The notes under the pieces were generated by a model. That model was not told where the DNA came from. It was given only the letters and a program-made list of their open reading frames with translations, and searched no databases. Both the position numbers and the translations under genes were made by a program. This document shows positions 45,060-53,066 of a DNA stretch of 64,000 bases, piece by piece. This DNA comes from Salinicola endophyticus. Lineage in GTDB: Bacteria; Pseudomonadota; Gammaproteobacteria; Pseudomonadales; Halomonadaceae. Numbering within the stretch: the stretch's first letter is position 1; every line of letters begins with the position of its first letter. The stretch is taken from the NCBI RefSeq assembly GCF_003206575.1, contig NZ_PZJO01000002.1, positions 366,640-430,639 on the forward strand. Direction: 5' to 3'.

Positions 45060-46378
45060 GTCAGTCCGATACGCTCAAGCAGCGTCTGCTCGACCAGGCC
45101 CGCCAACGGCGCCAGCAGCGCCCGGCGGGCGATGCCCCCAGCCCGCGCCCCGCAGGCGCCGGCGTGGACGAACGCTTTACCCGTTTCGACCGCCACCCTG
45201 GCTATCAGCAGTTGAAGCTGATGCGCGAAGGTGGCCAACGGCTAGGTATCCCCGACCCCTTCTTCAAGGTCCACGAAGGCACCGCCGGGGCCACCACCAC
45301 CATCGGTGGGCGCGAGTGCATCAACTTCGCCAGCTACAACTATCTCGGGCTGGCTCACCACCCCAAGGTGATCCAGGCCGGCATCGAGGCGCTAAAGCGC
45401 TACGGCAGCTCGGTCTCGGCGAGCCGACCGGTCTCCGGCGAGCGCCCCATCCACCACGAGCTGGAGCGCGCCATCGCCGAGACCTACGAGGTCGAGGACG
45501 CGGTGGTGTTCGTCAGCGGCCACGCCACCAACGTCTCGACCCTGGGCTACCTGCTCGGACCCAAGGATCTGGTGCTGCACGACGAGTACATCCACAACAG
45601 CACCCTGGTGGGGGCCCAGCTCTCCGGCGCGCGGCGGATGAGCTTCGCCCACAACGACCCGGCGGCACTCGAGGCCCTGCTGGCGCGCCACCGTGGGCAG
45701 TTCGAACGCGTGCTGGTGGTGATCGAGGGGCTCTACAGCATGGATGGGGACGCCCCCGATCTGAAGCGCTTCGTCGAGATCAAGCAGCGCCACCAGGCGT
45801 GGCTGATGGTCGATGAGGCGCACTCCTTCGCGGTGATGGGCGACACCGGCCTGGGGCTGCGCGAGCACTGTCAGGTGGCGGCCACCGACGTCGATATCTG
45901 GATGGGTACGCTCTCCAAGACGATGTCCGGCTGCGGTGGCTATATCGCCGGCTGCCGCGAACTGGTCGAGATGCTGCGCTACTTTGCGCCGGGCTTTCTC
46001 TACAGCGTGGGCATGCCGGCCCAGGTCGCCGCCCCGTCACTCGCCGCGCTCGCGGTGATGAAAGAGGAACCGCAGCGCCTGCGCGACCTGCACACCATCT
46101 CGAGCTACTTCCTCGAACAGGCCAAGGCGCGCGGCTTCGACATCGGCGACAGCATCGGCGTTGCGGTGGTACCGATCATCGTCGGCAGCTCGGTGCTCGC
46201 CGCCGGCCTCTCGGACGCCCTGCTCCAGCACGACATCAACGTACAACCGATCCTGCACCCCGCGGTGCCGGAAAAGAGCGCCCGTCTACGCTTCTTCCTC
46301 AACTGCGAGCACACCCGCGAGCAGATCGACCGCACCCTGGACGTCCTTCAGGTCGAGTGGCAGGCCCGCATCCAGTAA
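45056..46378 (+). CDS. PLP-dependent alpha-oxoamine synthase (RkpG/SPT/BioF-like)
   Basis: A 440-residue PLP enzyme of the alpha-oxoamine synthase family, which also holds serine palmitoyltransferase, 8-amino-7-oxononanoate synthase and KBL. These enzymes condense an amino acid with an acyl thioester with loss of CO2. Motifs: NFASYNYLGLA, GSSVSASRPVSGE, DEAHSFAVMG with the PLP-binding Asp, and the PLP lysine Lys288 in GTLSKTMSGCGGYIAG. About 60 N-terminal residues precede the core. The GTG start overlaps the PKS stop (GTGA), so the two are coupled one to one. That supports direct off-loading of the PKS-bound chain onto an amino acid, as in fumonisin biosynthesis. Which amino acid is used cannot be read. 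Confidence 0.9.
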   Translation: MSQSDTLKQRLLDQARQRRQQRPAGDAPSPRPAGAGVDERFTRFDRHPGYQQLKLMREGGQRLGIPDPFFKVHEGTAGATTTIGGRECINFASYNYLGLAHHPKVIQAGIEALKRYGSSVSASRPVSGERPIHHELERAIAETYEVEDAVVFVSGHATNVSTLGYLLGPKDLVLHDEYIHNSTLVGAQLSGARRMSFAHNDPAALEALLARHRGQFERVLVVIEGLYSMDGDAPDLKRFVEIKQRHQAWLMVDEAHSFAVMGDTGLGLREHCQVAATDVDIWMGTLSKTMSGCGGYIAGCRELVEMLRYFAPGFLYSVGMPAQVAAPSLAALAVMKEEPQRLRDLHTISSYFLEQAKARGFDIGDSIGVAVVPIIVGSSVLAAGLSDALLQHDINVQPILHPAVPEKSARLRFFLNCEHTREQIDRTLDVLQVEWQARIQ

Positions 46379-46397
46379 GCAGGCCAATCGCTCCCGC

Positions 46398-46420
46398 GAC
46401 CGCGGCGCCACGCCGCGGTC
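46398..46420 (+). terminator. Terminator after the lipid-module operon
   Basis: A 10-bp GC stem (gaccgcggcg / cgccgcggtc) with a three-base loop lies 20 bases past the oxoamine synthase stop and is followed by ttccc. It closes the plus-strand kpsC-to-oxoamine-synthase run. The remaining 240 bases to the next start show no other clear element. Confidence 0.7.
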
Positions 46421-46661
46421 TTCCCTCAGCGCGTATTCCCCCTCGTAGGTGGGGCCAACGCTAGACGCGAACTTTACCCGCAAAGAACAAACCGGCAGCC
46501 TTGCCTTTACCGCCTCAATCTCCGAGCAAGCCCCCTCTCCTCGCGTCGAGTCGCCTCACTACATTAGAGCCACCTTGTATTTTATTTCTCGTCCGTCATG
46601 CTGAACTCTGCCCCTTATTTGCCGATGACAAAACTCATATAACCGACAGGGAACAGCAGCG

Positions 46662-48170
46662 ATGCGGATCGACATCAAGGCGGCCGTACTCGGCTTGAGT
46701 ACGCTTACCGCTTGCCCCAACGTGGCCGCCGCCGGCTTCGGTCTGGCAGAGCTGATTCAAATTGGCCAGGCACTGCCCGATGTGCAGAACCAGGATGCCC
46801 TCTCGATAGACGCTACTCAGGCCAGCCTGAAACTGAACAACGGCCGTGAATTCACTATCAGCTCGCCCGACGGCCAGACCTCGCTGGCCGACCTGGTCAA
46901 GGGAGACAGCGTGGCGCTGGATGTGAACGGCAATCGGGTCAACGTCACGACCACGGCTGCAAGCCTCGAAGCGGGTTATGACAAGGGCGATCAAGCGGCG
47001 GTCTACTCGATCTCCAGCGTGGTCGACACCCGGCCGCTGACCCTGAGCTGGGAGGGTACACCTGATTCGATCGCCACAGCCAATCGCCTCTCCGCCACCC
47101 TCAACGGCCAGCCCGTCACGCTGGTTCTCCCCGAGGGCCAGACGCTGGACGATTTCAAGGGGTCGACGCCGATCACCCTATTGGACGCCAACGGCAATCC
47201 GCTGGTCGAGGAGCGGTCACTCAACGCGCTCTCGCCGAGCCGCCTGCTGCAACTGGCCGCTCGTCTGGGCATGCTCGATACCGACATGGCGCTACGCGGC
47301 GCCCAGAAGCAGGCGATGGCGCAGAACTTCGGCATTCTCTCCAGTCAGATCGACAGCGCCATGCAGCCCGGGCGGGCGCGCTCGAATGCCCCGCGCCAGG
47401 GCCAGCGCTTTGCCGCGGGTCGTGGCTTCAACGTCTGGGTGGCCAGCGAAGCGAGCGATCTGGAGGGGCGTGCCAACACCACCGCCTATGACGGCGACGG
47501 CAAGGCAGCGTTCGTCGGCATCGACTGGAAGCGCAACGACTGGCTGCTGGGAATCGCCACCGGGCACAGCTCAGTCGATATCACCACCACCAACCGGGTC
47601 GCGCGTGTCGATCTCGGCGGTGACGTGATCGCCCCCTACGCCGCCGTGGCCGTCGACAATGGCCGCTGGGTGTTCGATGCGGTTGGACTCTATCAGTCGC
47701 TGGATGGCCGCAGTCGCAACCGCTATCTGGACGGCGATGTGGATCTCGATGGCGAGCGCTGGGGCGCGCGCGGCTCGACGACCTACTATCTTCCACGCCT
47801 GGATCAATGGCAGGTCGGGGTGACCGCCGGCGGCGCCTATCTCAATGACAAGCTGCAGGGGCGCTATCTCGGCACCCAGAGCGATTACGGGGTCGAGCTC
47901 GGTGAGCTCTTCGGCGGGCTCAAGCTGGGCTACGATCTGCCCCACGGGCAGCTCTACGCCAGCGTGCTGCACTATCACAACATCACCGCCCACGTGGACA
48001 GTCGGGTCAATCTCATCGAGGAGGATGACCCCAGCCGGGAGCAGTTGGGCGTGGGACTGTCACATCAGTTGGGGCAGCGCTGGAATGTCGACTTTGCCGG
48101 TGTAGCCGTCGTCGGCAGCAGCGACACCCGCTATCGCAAGGTGCAGGCGACCCTGGCCTACCGTCTCTAG
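46662..48170 (+). CDS. Autotransporter-barrel-type outer membrane protein
   Basis: A 502-residue secreted protein. The N-terminus has a hydrophobic signal (AAVLGLSTLTAC, then VAAAGFG). The middle part to about residue 230 is polar and Asn/Thr/Asp-rich with DLDVNGNRVNVTTTAA-like beta patterns. From about residue 245 an autotransporter beta-domain is recognisable: alternating aromatic and polar residues, FNVWVASEASDLEG, VGIDWKRNDWLLGIATGHS, and a final strand QATLAYRL. The passenger is unusually small for a classical autotransporter. LTAC in the signal region fits a lipobox as well as a normal cleavage site at AAA-GF, so the processing route is ambiguous. Its link with the capsule is positional. 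The ATG is preceded by agggaa. Confidence 0.7.
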   Translation: MRIDIKAAVLGLSTLTACPNVAAAGFGLAELIQIGQALPDVQNQDALSIDATQASLKLNNGREFTISSPDGQTSLADLVKGDSVALDVNGNRVNVTTTAASLEAGYDKGDQAAVYSISSVVDTRPLTLSWEGTPDSIATANRLSATLNGQPVTLVLPEGQTLDDFKGSTPITLLDANGNPLVEERSLNALSPSRLLQLAARLGMLDTDMALRGAQKQAMAQNFGILSSQIDSAMQPGRARSNAPRQGQRFAAGRGFNVWVASEASDLEGRANTTAYDGDGKAAFVGIDWKRNDWLLGIATGHSSVDITTTNRVARVDLGGDVIAPYAAVAVDNGRWVFDAVGLYQSLDGRSRNRYLDGDVDLDGERWGARGSTTYYLPRLDQWQVGVTAGGAYLNDKLQGRYLGTQSDYGVELGELFGGLKLGYDLPHGQLYASVLHYHNITAHVDSRVNLIEEDDPSREQLGVGLSHQLGQRWNVDFAGVAVVGSSDTRYRKVQATLAYRL

Positions 48171-48234
48171 GTACCCTTGCCTAGCGTTTCCAGGGACGGT
48201 GCTGAAAAAGACATGCGCTCGCCGAGAGCGGGGA

Positions 48235-49656
48235 TCAGATCACGCCGATATGCTGATCCGGGCGACTCTGCAGGGTCTGGGCGATATCGCCCAGGGCCAC
48301 CGCCAGCGACTGGCGGCTGATGGCGCCGCCCAGACAGACGCGCACGGCCTCCGGCGGCTGTCCGGAGACGGTGAAGGCGTCGCTGGGTACGACACTGATG
48401 TCGAAGTTGCCCAGACGATGGGCAAAGGCCGCCCGGCTCCAGTGGGATGCCAGGGGTATCCAGATATGGAAGGCGTCCGGCTGTCCGCGGAAACTGCCCT
48501 GGGGCAGCCACTCGCCGACCAGCGCGTAGCGGGCACGGGTCTCGCTGCGTATCGCTTCCAGCCAGCGCGCCGCGATGCCACTCTCGATCCACTCGGTGGC
48601 CAGTGCGGCATTCAACGGCGATGCCATCACCGTGGTCGCGCGCATGGCACCGGCCAGACGCCGCGCCTCGGCCTGCCCCGGCGCCACCACATAGGCGAGC
48701 CGCAGCCCCGCGCCCAGACACTTGGCCAGCCCGGCAATATAGTAGGTCGATTCCGGCGCATAGCTCGCCAACGGTGCCACCGGCTGACGCGGCAGCGCGG
48801 CGTAGGCATCGTCTTCGATGATCGGCACGCCGTAGCGCCGCGCCACCTCGGCGATCGCCTCGCGCCGGGCGGGCGTCATCGTCCCCGCGGTGGGATTGTG
48901 CAGGGTCGGATTGCAGTAGAGCGCGCGCGGCGAGTAGCGGGCGCAGGCGGCGGCGAAAGCTTCGGGATCTATGCCCGCCTCGTCGATCGGCAAGCCGACC
49001 AGTCGGATACCCAGCTGCCCGGCCACGGCGCGTAGACCGGGATAGGTGAGCGCGGCACAGCACACCACGGCATCCGGCTCGGTCGCTTTCAGCAGGGTCA
49101 AGATAGAGAGCAGCGCACTCTGCGCGCCGGGGCAGACAAGTAACCTCGCCGCCGGCACGTCAGGCCAGTGCCGCGATAGCCAGCCCGCGCCGGCCTCGCG
49201 GTCGCGCGTGGAACCGCCGAACTCCTGATAGCGCAGCAGCTCCGGCAGCCGCGGCTGCAGGGCGGCCAGGCCGGCCTGCATCTGCGCCGCCAGCTCGGTG
49301 TCGGTCGGCTCCGGCGGCAGGTTCATGCTCATGTCCGCGCCGCGCCGAACCTCCGGCGGCGGCAGCGGCGTAGCCACCTTGGCGGGCCGCGCCTCGCCAA
49401 GCACGTAGCTGCCACTACCGACCCGCCCCTCGATCAGACCACGCTCCCGCGCCTCGTTGTAGGCTCGGGTCACGGTGGTGAAGTTGATCCCGAGATGCTC
49501 GGCGAGCTGACGCTGGGTCGGCAACTGCTGATTCGGCGCGAGGCGGCCGCTGGCGATATCCTCGGCGATCGCATCGGCAATGGCACGATAGAGCGGACGC
49601 GTCGCCAGCGAGAGTCGCGGCACCCACGGCATGACATCTTCGGCCCAGACCGGCAT
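48235..49656 (-). CDS. MocR-type GntR/aminotransferase transcriptional regulator
   Basis: A 473-residue MocR-family protein. Residues 12-85 form a GntR winged helix-turn-helix (LYRAIADAIAEDIASGRL, LPTQRQLAEHLGINFTTVTRAYNEARERGLIEGRVGSGSYV). Residues 110-470 form an aspartate-aminotransferase-fold type I domain with CNPTLHNPTAGT, IIEDDAYA and the PLP lysine in YIAGLAKCLGAGLRLAY. Such proteins sense PLP-linked ligands. Its start overlaps the stop of the upstream small membrane protein (TGATG). The promoter ahead of that gene contains a repeat candidate for its own operator. The regulated pathway is unknown. Confidence 0.88.
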   Translation of the reverse strand: MPVWAEDVMPWVPRLSLATRPLYRAIADAIAEDIASGRLAPNQQLPTQRQLAEHLGINFTTVTRAYNEARERGLIEGRVGSGSYVLGEARPAKVATPLPPPEVRRGADMSMNLPPEPTDTELAAQMQAGLAALQPRLPELLRYQEFGGSTRDREAGAGWLSRHWPDVPAARLLVCPGAQSALLSILTLLKATEPDAVVCCAALTYPGLRAVAGQLGIRLVGLPIDEAGIDPEAFAAACARYSPRALYCNPTLHNPTAGTMTPARREAIAEVARRYGVPIIEDDAYAALPRQPVAPLASYAPESTYYIAGLAKCLGAGLRLAYVVAPGQAEARRLAGAMRATTVMASPLNAALATEWIESGIAARWLEAIRSETRARYALVGEWLPQGSFRGQPDAFHIWIPLASHWSRAAFAHRLGNFDISVVPSDAFTVSGQPPEAVRVCLGGAISRQSLAVALGDIAQTLQSRPDQHIGVI

Positions 49657-50228
49657 CAGGCGAGATACCGATTGAGGCGGCCGATGCGATAGAGATCGTG
49701 CAGGTAGAGATCCAGCTTGGCCACCGCGTGGGTCAACAGGATCACCAGCACCAGCAGCACCAGGATCACCACCGGGTCGTTCATCCAGGCAAAGGTCGCG
49801 CCGGGCACTTCGTAAGCAACGGTATAAAGGCTCAGGCCGCCCAGAAACATGGCGATCAGGCAGTCGACAAGCACCACGATCAGCAGGGCCTTGCGCCAGT
49901 CATGCGCCACCGGACGGCCGGTCCACAGCGACAGATAGCGAATTTTCACCCCCTGCTCCAGCACGATGCTCTTGCGCCGGCGCAGCAGCGGCTCAGGGTT
50001 ACGCGACAGCGTCTCGTCACGCTGTGCCGCGCTCACCAACCGCTCGGGAAAGACCCCGCGCAGCGCCGCAAACGCACTCTCTGCCGCGGAAACACGGCTC
50101 GCCCCTTCACGCATCGCCAGCGCTTCGTCGTCGCCGACGTTCTGCGCATAGTAGATGTCGTAAACCTGATAGACGGCGAATGCCACCCCCACAAAGATCA
50201 CCGCCAGCACCAGTATTGTCTGGATCAT
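49656..50228 (-). CDS. Small membrane protein coupled to the MocR regulator
   Basis: A 190-residue protein with one N-terminal membrane segment (IQTILVLAVIFVGVAFAVYQVYDI), a soluble stretch of about 75 residues, and two C-terminal membrane segments (ALLIVVLVDCLIAMFLGGLSLYTV and DPVVILVLLVLVILLTHAV). No conserved family motif was recognised. It is first in a two-gene unit with the MocR regulator and is preceded by a good sigma-70-type promoter, so the gene is credible. Possible roles as a transporter-like partner or sensor are speculative. Confidence 0.68.
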   Translation of the reverse strand: MIQTILVLAVIFVGVAFAVYQVYDIYYAQNVGDDEALAMREGASRVSAAESAFAALRGVFPERLVSAAQRDETLSRNPEPLLRRRKSIVLEQGVKIRYLSLWTGRPVAHDWRKALLIVVLVDCLIAMFLGGLSLYTVAYEVPGATFAWMNDPVVILVLLVLVILLTHAVAKLDLYLHDLYRIGRLNRYLA

Positions 50229-50316
50229 ACCCCGCCCCCCATGATTTCCATCGCACCATCGCTCTTCCCGAGGGCATCGGCGCTATACGCCGCCCCGGGT
50301 TCCCGTAGACGCAAGA

Positions 50317-50345
50317 ATATTAGCAGCCATACAAAAACCATTCAA
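50317..50345 (-). promoter_or_regulatory. Sigma-70-like promoter for the membrane protein-MocR unit
   Basis: On the minus strand: -35 ttgaat (50340-50345), 17-base spacer, -10 taatat (50317-50322), about 90 bases ahead of the membrane-protein start. Both boxes are near consensus and the spacing is ideal. Confidence 0.6.
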
Positions 50346-50383
50346 TACAGGTATCGATGCATGCATTTATGTATTGTATGCAT
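50344..50383. promoter_or_regulatory. Candidate MocR operator overlapping the -35 box
   Basis: aatacag at 50344-50350 and tgtatt at 50370-50375 form an inverted pair around atgcatgcat (50357-50366), with a further tatgcat at 50377-50383. The left arm overlaps the -35 box. MocR regulators often bind repeated sites at their own promoters, so autoregulation is a reasonable inference. Confidence 0.4.
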
Positions 50384-50495
50384 TCCTGTTTATTGCCTGC
50401 ACCTGGCCTCGCGCCTGCGCCCCTCTGCTGACGTGGGCATCTTTGCTCGCGAAGGCTTTCCCTCCGCCATGGCATATAGGCAAACATCAGACAAC

Positions 50496-50543
50496 AAAAG
50501 AGCCTTTCCCGTACCGGGTCTGCACCCGGCCGGGAAAGGCTCT
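50496..50543 (-). terminator. Terminator at end of pseudaminic-acid operon
   Basis: A 13-bp stem (agagcctttcccg type arms, 50499-50511 with 50531-50543) contains an inner ccgggt/acccgg hairpin. On the minus strand it is followed by four T. It lies about 100 bases past the PIG-L stop. A near-copy occurs at 60447. Confidence 0.75.
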
Positions 50544-50645
50544 CGGCAAAGAGGATCCATGGACGCCGACCGCCAGCCTCAACCCGTGATCAGCTTGCCC
50601 CTGACCGGCGCAGTGCATCGCGACTGGTATCGCTCATGGCATACG

Positions 50646-51320
50646 CTACTGCCTGATGCGCCGGATCTGCATGAAGACCTCGGCCGCTTCCAGACCATGG
50701 ACGGCACCATTGTGCCGCGCCAGATCCAGCAGATGAGGGATACTCCTCGAGTGCGGGAACGCCCGCATTTCGAGGGCATAGGCCTGCAAGGCAGCTTCTT
50801 TGATCGCCAGATAGTATGAGATATCGACAGCGTAACTGGGAAGGAAAGGCACCACGCCCGGACTATTCCATTCCGTGCTGGACATCACCTGAAAGGCATA
50901 GATCTCTTTCACACTGGCATGCGGCTGCGGGCGGCAGGCGGTCAAGACCGCCTGGTGCGCCACCCGGTGATCCACATTCAAGTCGCCATAGTGGTGCGTG
51001 TAGATGATATTGGGCCGCAGCTCTTCGATCACGGCTTCCAGCGGCTGCACCACCTCGATCAATGGCAGGCTGTCCAGGCGATTATCCGGCAGGTCGAGAT
51101 AGTAATATTTCTCGACACCCAATAGTTGCCGGGCCGACTCCGCCGCCTGCTGGCGCCGCTCCTGATCCGCAGGGTCAGCGCCGGCTCGCGAACTGGTTCC
51201 ATCGGCCAGAAACAGCGCATAGACGGTGTCCCCTTCCGCCACATGCCGCGCCATGGTACCGCCGCAGCCGAGCGCTTCATCATCGGAATGCGCCGCCACC
51301 ACCAGGACGATATTACTCAT
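50646..51320 (-). CDS. PIG-L family deacetylase
   Basis: A 224-residue zinc-dependent N-deacetylase of the PIG-L/LmbE family. The metal motif AHSDDEALGCGG is at the N-terminus and the matching THHYGDLNVDHRVAHQA His lies near residue 110. These enzymes remove N-acetyl groups from amino sugars. As the last gene of the nonulosonate operon it could deacetylate an intermediate or the finished sugar before formylation. It overlaps pseI by eight bases. Substrate is inferred from context. Confidence 0.82.
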   Translation of the reverse strand: MSNIVLVVAAHSDDEALGCGGTMARHVAEGDTVYALFLADGTSSRAGADPADQERRQQAAESARQLLGVEKYYYLDLPDNRLDSLPLIEVVQPLEAVIEELRPNIIYTHHYGDLNVDHRVAHQAVLTACRPQPHASVKEIYAFQVMSSTEWNSPGVVPFLPSYAVDISYYLAIKEAALQAYALEMRAFPHSRSIPHLLDLARHNGAVHGLEAAEVFMQIRRIRQ

Positions 51321-52359
51321 CGATCAAGTCCCAGGACGTGGCCATGCCCCGCTCGACGCGCTGCTTGACGCGCCTGCCGATGAGCTGGTCGAAGTATTTG
51401 GGGGCCAACCCGAAGCCCGGCCTGATGCGGCGAATATGGTCAGCGGTAATCCTCTCTCCAGCCTCCAGATCCTTGACGAAATAGAGGGATCGTCTGAAGT
51501 GCCGGTTCCCCGCTTCCGAGGGCTGCCGGTCAAAACCGCGCGCCCCCAGGGCTGACCAGGCATCGAAAGACGCCTGACAAAGTTGCTTCAGCTCATCGGG
51601 TTCGATGGAGAATTCACTGTCCGGGCCCTTGTCGTTTCGACTCAACGTGAAGTGTTTTTCGATCACGCAGGCACCGAGCGCAACCGCGGCCACCGAAGCG
51701 GTCGTACCCAGGGTATGGTCGGAAAGACCGGGGATGGTCCCGAACCGCTCCGTCAACGCTGGCATCTGACGCAGGTTGGCCTGATCCATCGGCGCCGGAT
51801 AGCTGCTGATGCAGTGCAGCAGCACCAGGTTTTCACAGCCACCTTCCCGGGCGACGGCGACCGCCTCGGCGATTTCCGATTCGGAACACATCCCGGTAGA
51901 CATGATGATCGGCTTGCCTTTGCTGGCAATGTAACGGATCAGCGGAAGATCGGTCGCCTCGAACGAGGCAATCTTGTAAGCGGGCGTATTCAATGATTCC
52001 AGCAGATCCACCGCTGACTCATCGAACGGGGTCGAAAAGACCGTGATGCCCATGCTGGCCGCGTACTCGAATATCGCCTGATGCCACTCGAAGGGCGTCT
52101 CGGCCCACCGATAAAGATCGTAGAGCTTGTAACCGCCCCACAGGCCGCCCTGAATCATGAAGTCATCACGATCACAGTCGATGGTCATCGTATCAGCGGT
52201 GTAGGTCTGTATCTTCACCGCGTGGGCGCCGTTGTCATGGGCCGTCTTGATCGTCTCGAGCGCCCGCTCCAGAGAGCCATTATGGTTGGCCGACACCTCG
52301 GCGATGATATAAGGCGGGTGACCTTCACCGATCTTACGGCCATCAATTATCGCTGCCAT
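51313..52359 (-). CDS. pseI: Pseudaminic acid synthase (NeuB family)
   Basis: A 348-residue NeuB-type synthase that condenses a 6-deoxy amino hexose with phosphoenolpyruvate. It has the N-terminal TIM-barrel signatures YIIAEVSANHNGSLE, AVKIQTYTADTMT, GLSDHTLG and EKHFTLSRNDKGPDSEFS, then a C-terminal SAF antifreeze-like domain (RRSLYFVKDLEAGERITADHI). DTMTIDC and GLWGGYKLYDLY fit the PseI rather than the sialic-acid subgroup. The start at 52359 has gagg six bases upstream; 52362 is equally possible. It overlaps the preceding formyltransferase gene by 17 bases. Confidence 0.9.
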   Translation of the reverse strand: MAAIIDGRKIGEGHPPYIIAEVSANHNGSLERALETIKTAHDNGAHAVKIQTYTADTMTIDCDRDDFMIQGGLWGGYKLYDLYRWAETPFEWHQAIFEYAASMGITVFSTPFDESAVDLLESLNTPAYKIASFEATDLPLIRYIASKGKPIIMSTGMCSESEIAEAVAVAREGGCENLVLLHCISSYPAPMDQANLRQMPALTERFGTIPGLSDHTLGTTASVAAVALGACVIEKHFTLSRNDKGPDSEFSIEPDELKQLCQASFDAWSALGARGFDRQPSEAGNRHFRRSLYFVKDLEAGERITADHIRRIRPGFGLAPKYFDQLIGRRVKQRVERGMATSWDLIDE

Positions 52360-53065
52360 CATTGGCCTCACTCGGTCGTTGATACAGGGTGACGGCAGCC
52401 GTCAGCTGAGTGCCATGGTGCTGCGCGTCTCTCAATTCGAGTCTGAACTCACCGTAATCCAAAAAGGCATGGGGATAACCGTCAGCGTCCAGCATCCTGA
52501 TAAAGTCATAGAGACTACCCAGCTCCAGGGCCTTGGGGATTCGGCTCTGTGCCGGCGTCCGGCGCTGGAAAAGGGTCGGCTCACCGGTCTGGGGCGTCGG
52601 CGCTGGCCCGGTCGATATCATCCAGAGCATGATATCCACGCTCAAGGCGCCCGCTCTCAGATAAATCTGCTGCGCGGTGCCGGACAATGACAGATCCCTT
52701 TTCGCATAGACCGGGCCGGCGTCCATCTCACCCTCCATACGCAAGGCGCTCAGCTTGGTATGACGATGCCCAGCCATAATCAGATTCTGTAACGGGCTCC
52801 CGCCGCGACCGTAGGGCACATCGGTCATGTGGAAGCAGACACACTCGTGGCGGTTCCAGATGGATCGCGGAACGATCCAGCTCCAGTGAAGGAAAAAAAT
52901 ATACCGGGGCGTGATCCGGGTTAATGTCTCCACCAGCGACTCCGGGGAGGAGACCCAGATCCAGTGGGCGTCGGCATCCTCGGACAAGGCGTCGAAATAG
53001 GGCCGATGCCAGGTCTTGCAGCTGGCAAATAGATAAGTGGTCTCGTTAGCCTGGCCAAACGACAT
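52343..53065 (-). CDS. Formyltransferase-family protein 1 of the nonulosonate operon
   Basis: A 240-residue protein of the formyl-transferase fold. FHMTDVPYGRGGSPLQNLI carries the His and Gly-rich formyl-tetrahydrofolate-binding pattern, and MDAGPVYAK carries the catalytic Asp. The C-terminus is short and lacks the tRNA-binding domain of methionyl-tRNA formyltransferase. Family members in NulO loci are believed to N-formylate 4- or 7-amino groups of sugars using 10-formyl-THF. One base separates it from the next upstream gene. Confidence 0.8.
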   Translation of the reverse strand: MSFGQANETTYLFASCKTWHRPYFDALSEDADAHWIWVSSPESLVETLTRITPRYIFFLHWSWIVPRSIWNRHECVCFHMTDVPYGRGGSPLQNLIMAGHRHTKLSALRMEGEMDAGPVYAKRDLSLSGTAQQIYLRAGALSVDIMLWMISTGPAPTPQTGEPTLFQRRTPAQSRIPKALELGSLYDFIRMLDADGYPHAFLDYGEFRLELRDAQHHGTQLTAAVTLYQRPSEANDGSDN

Positions 53066-53066
53066 G

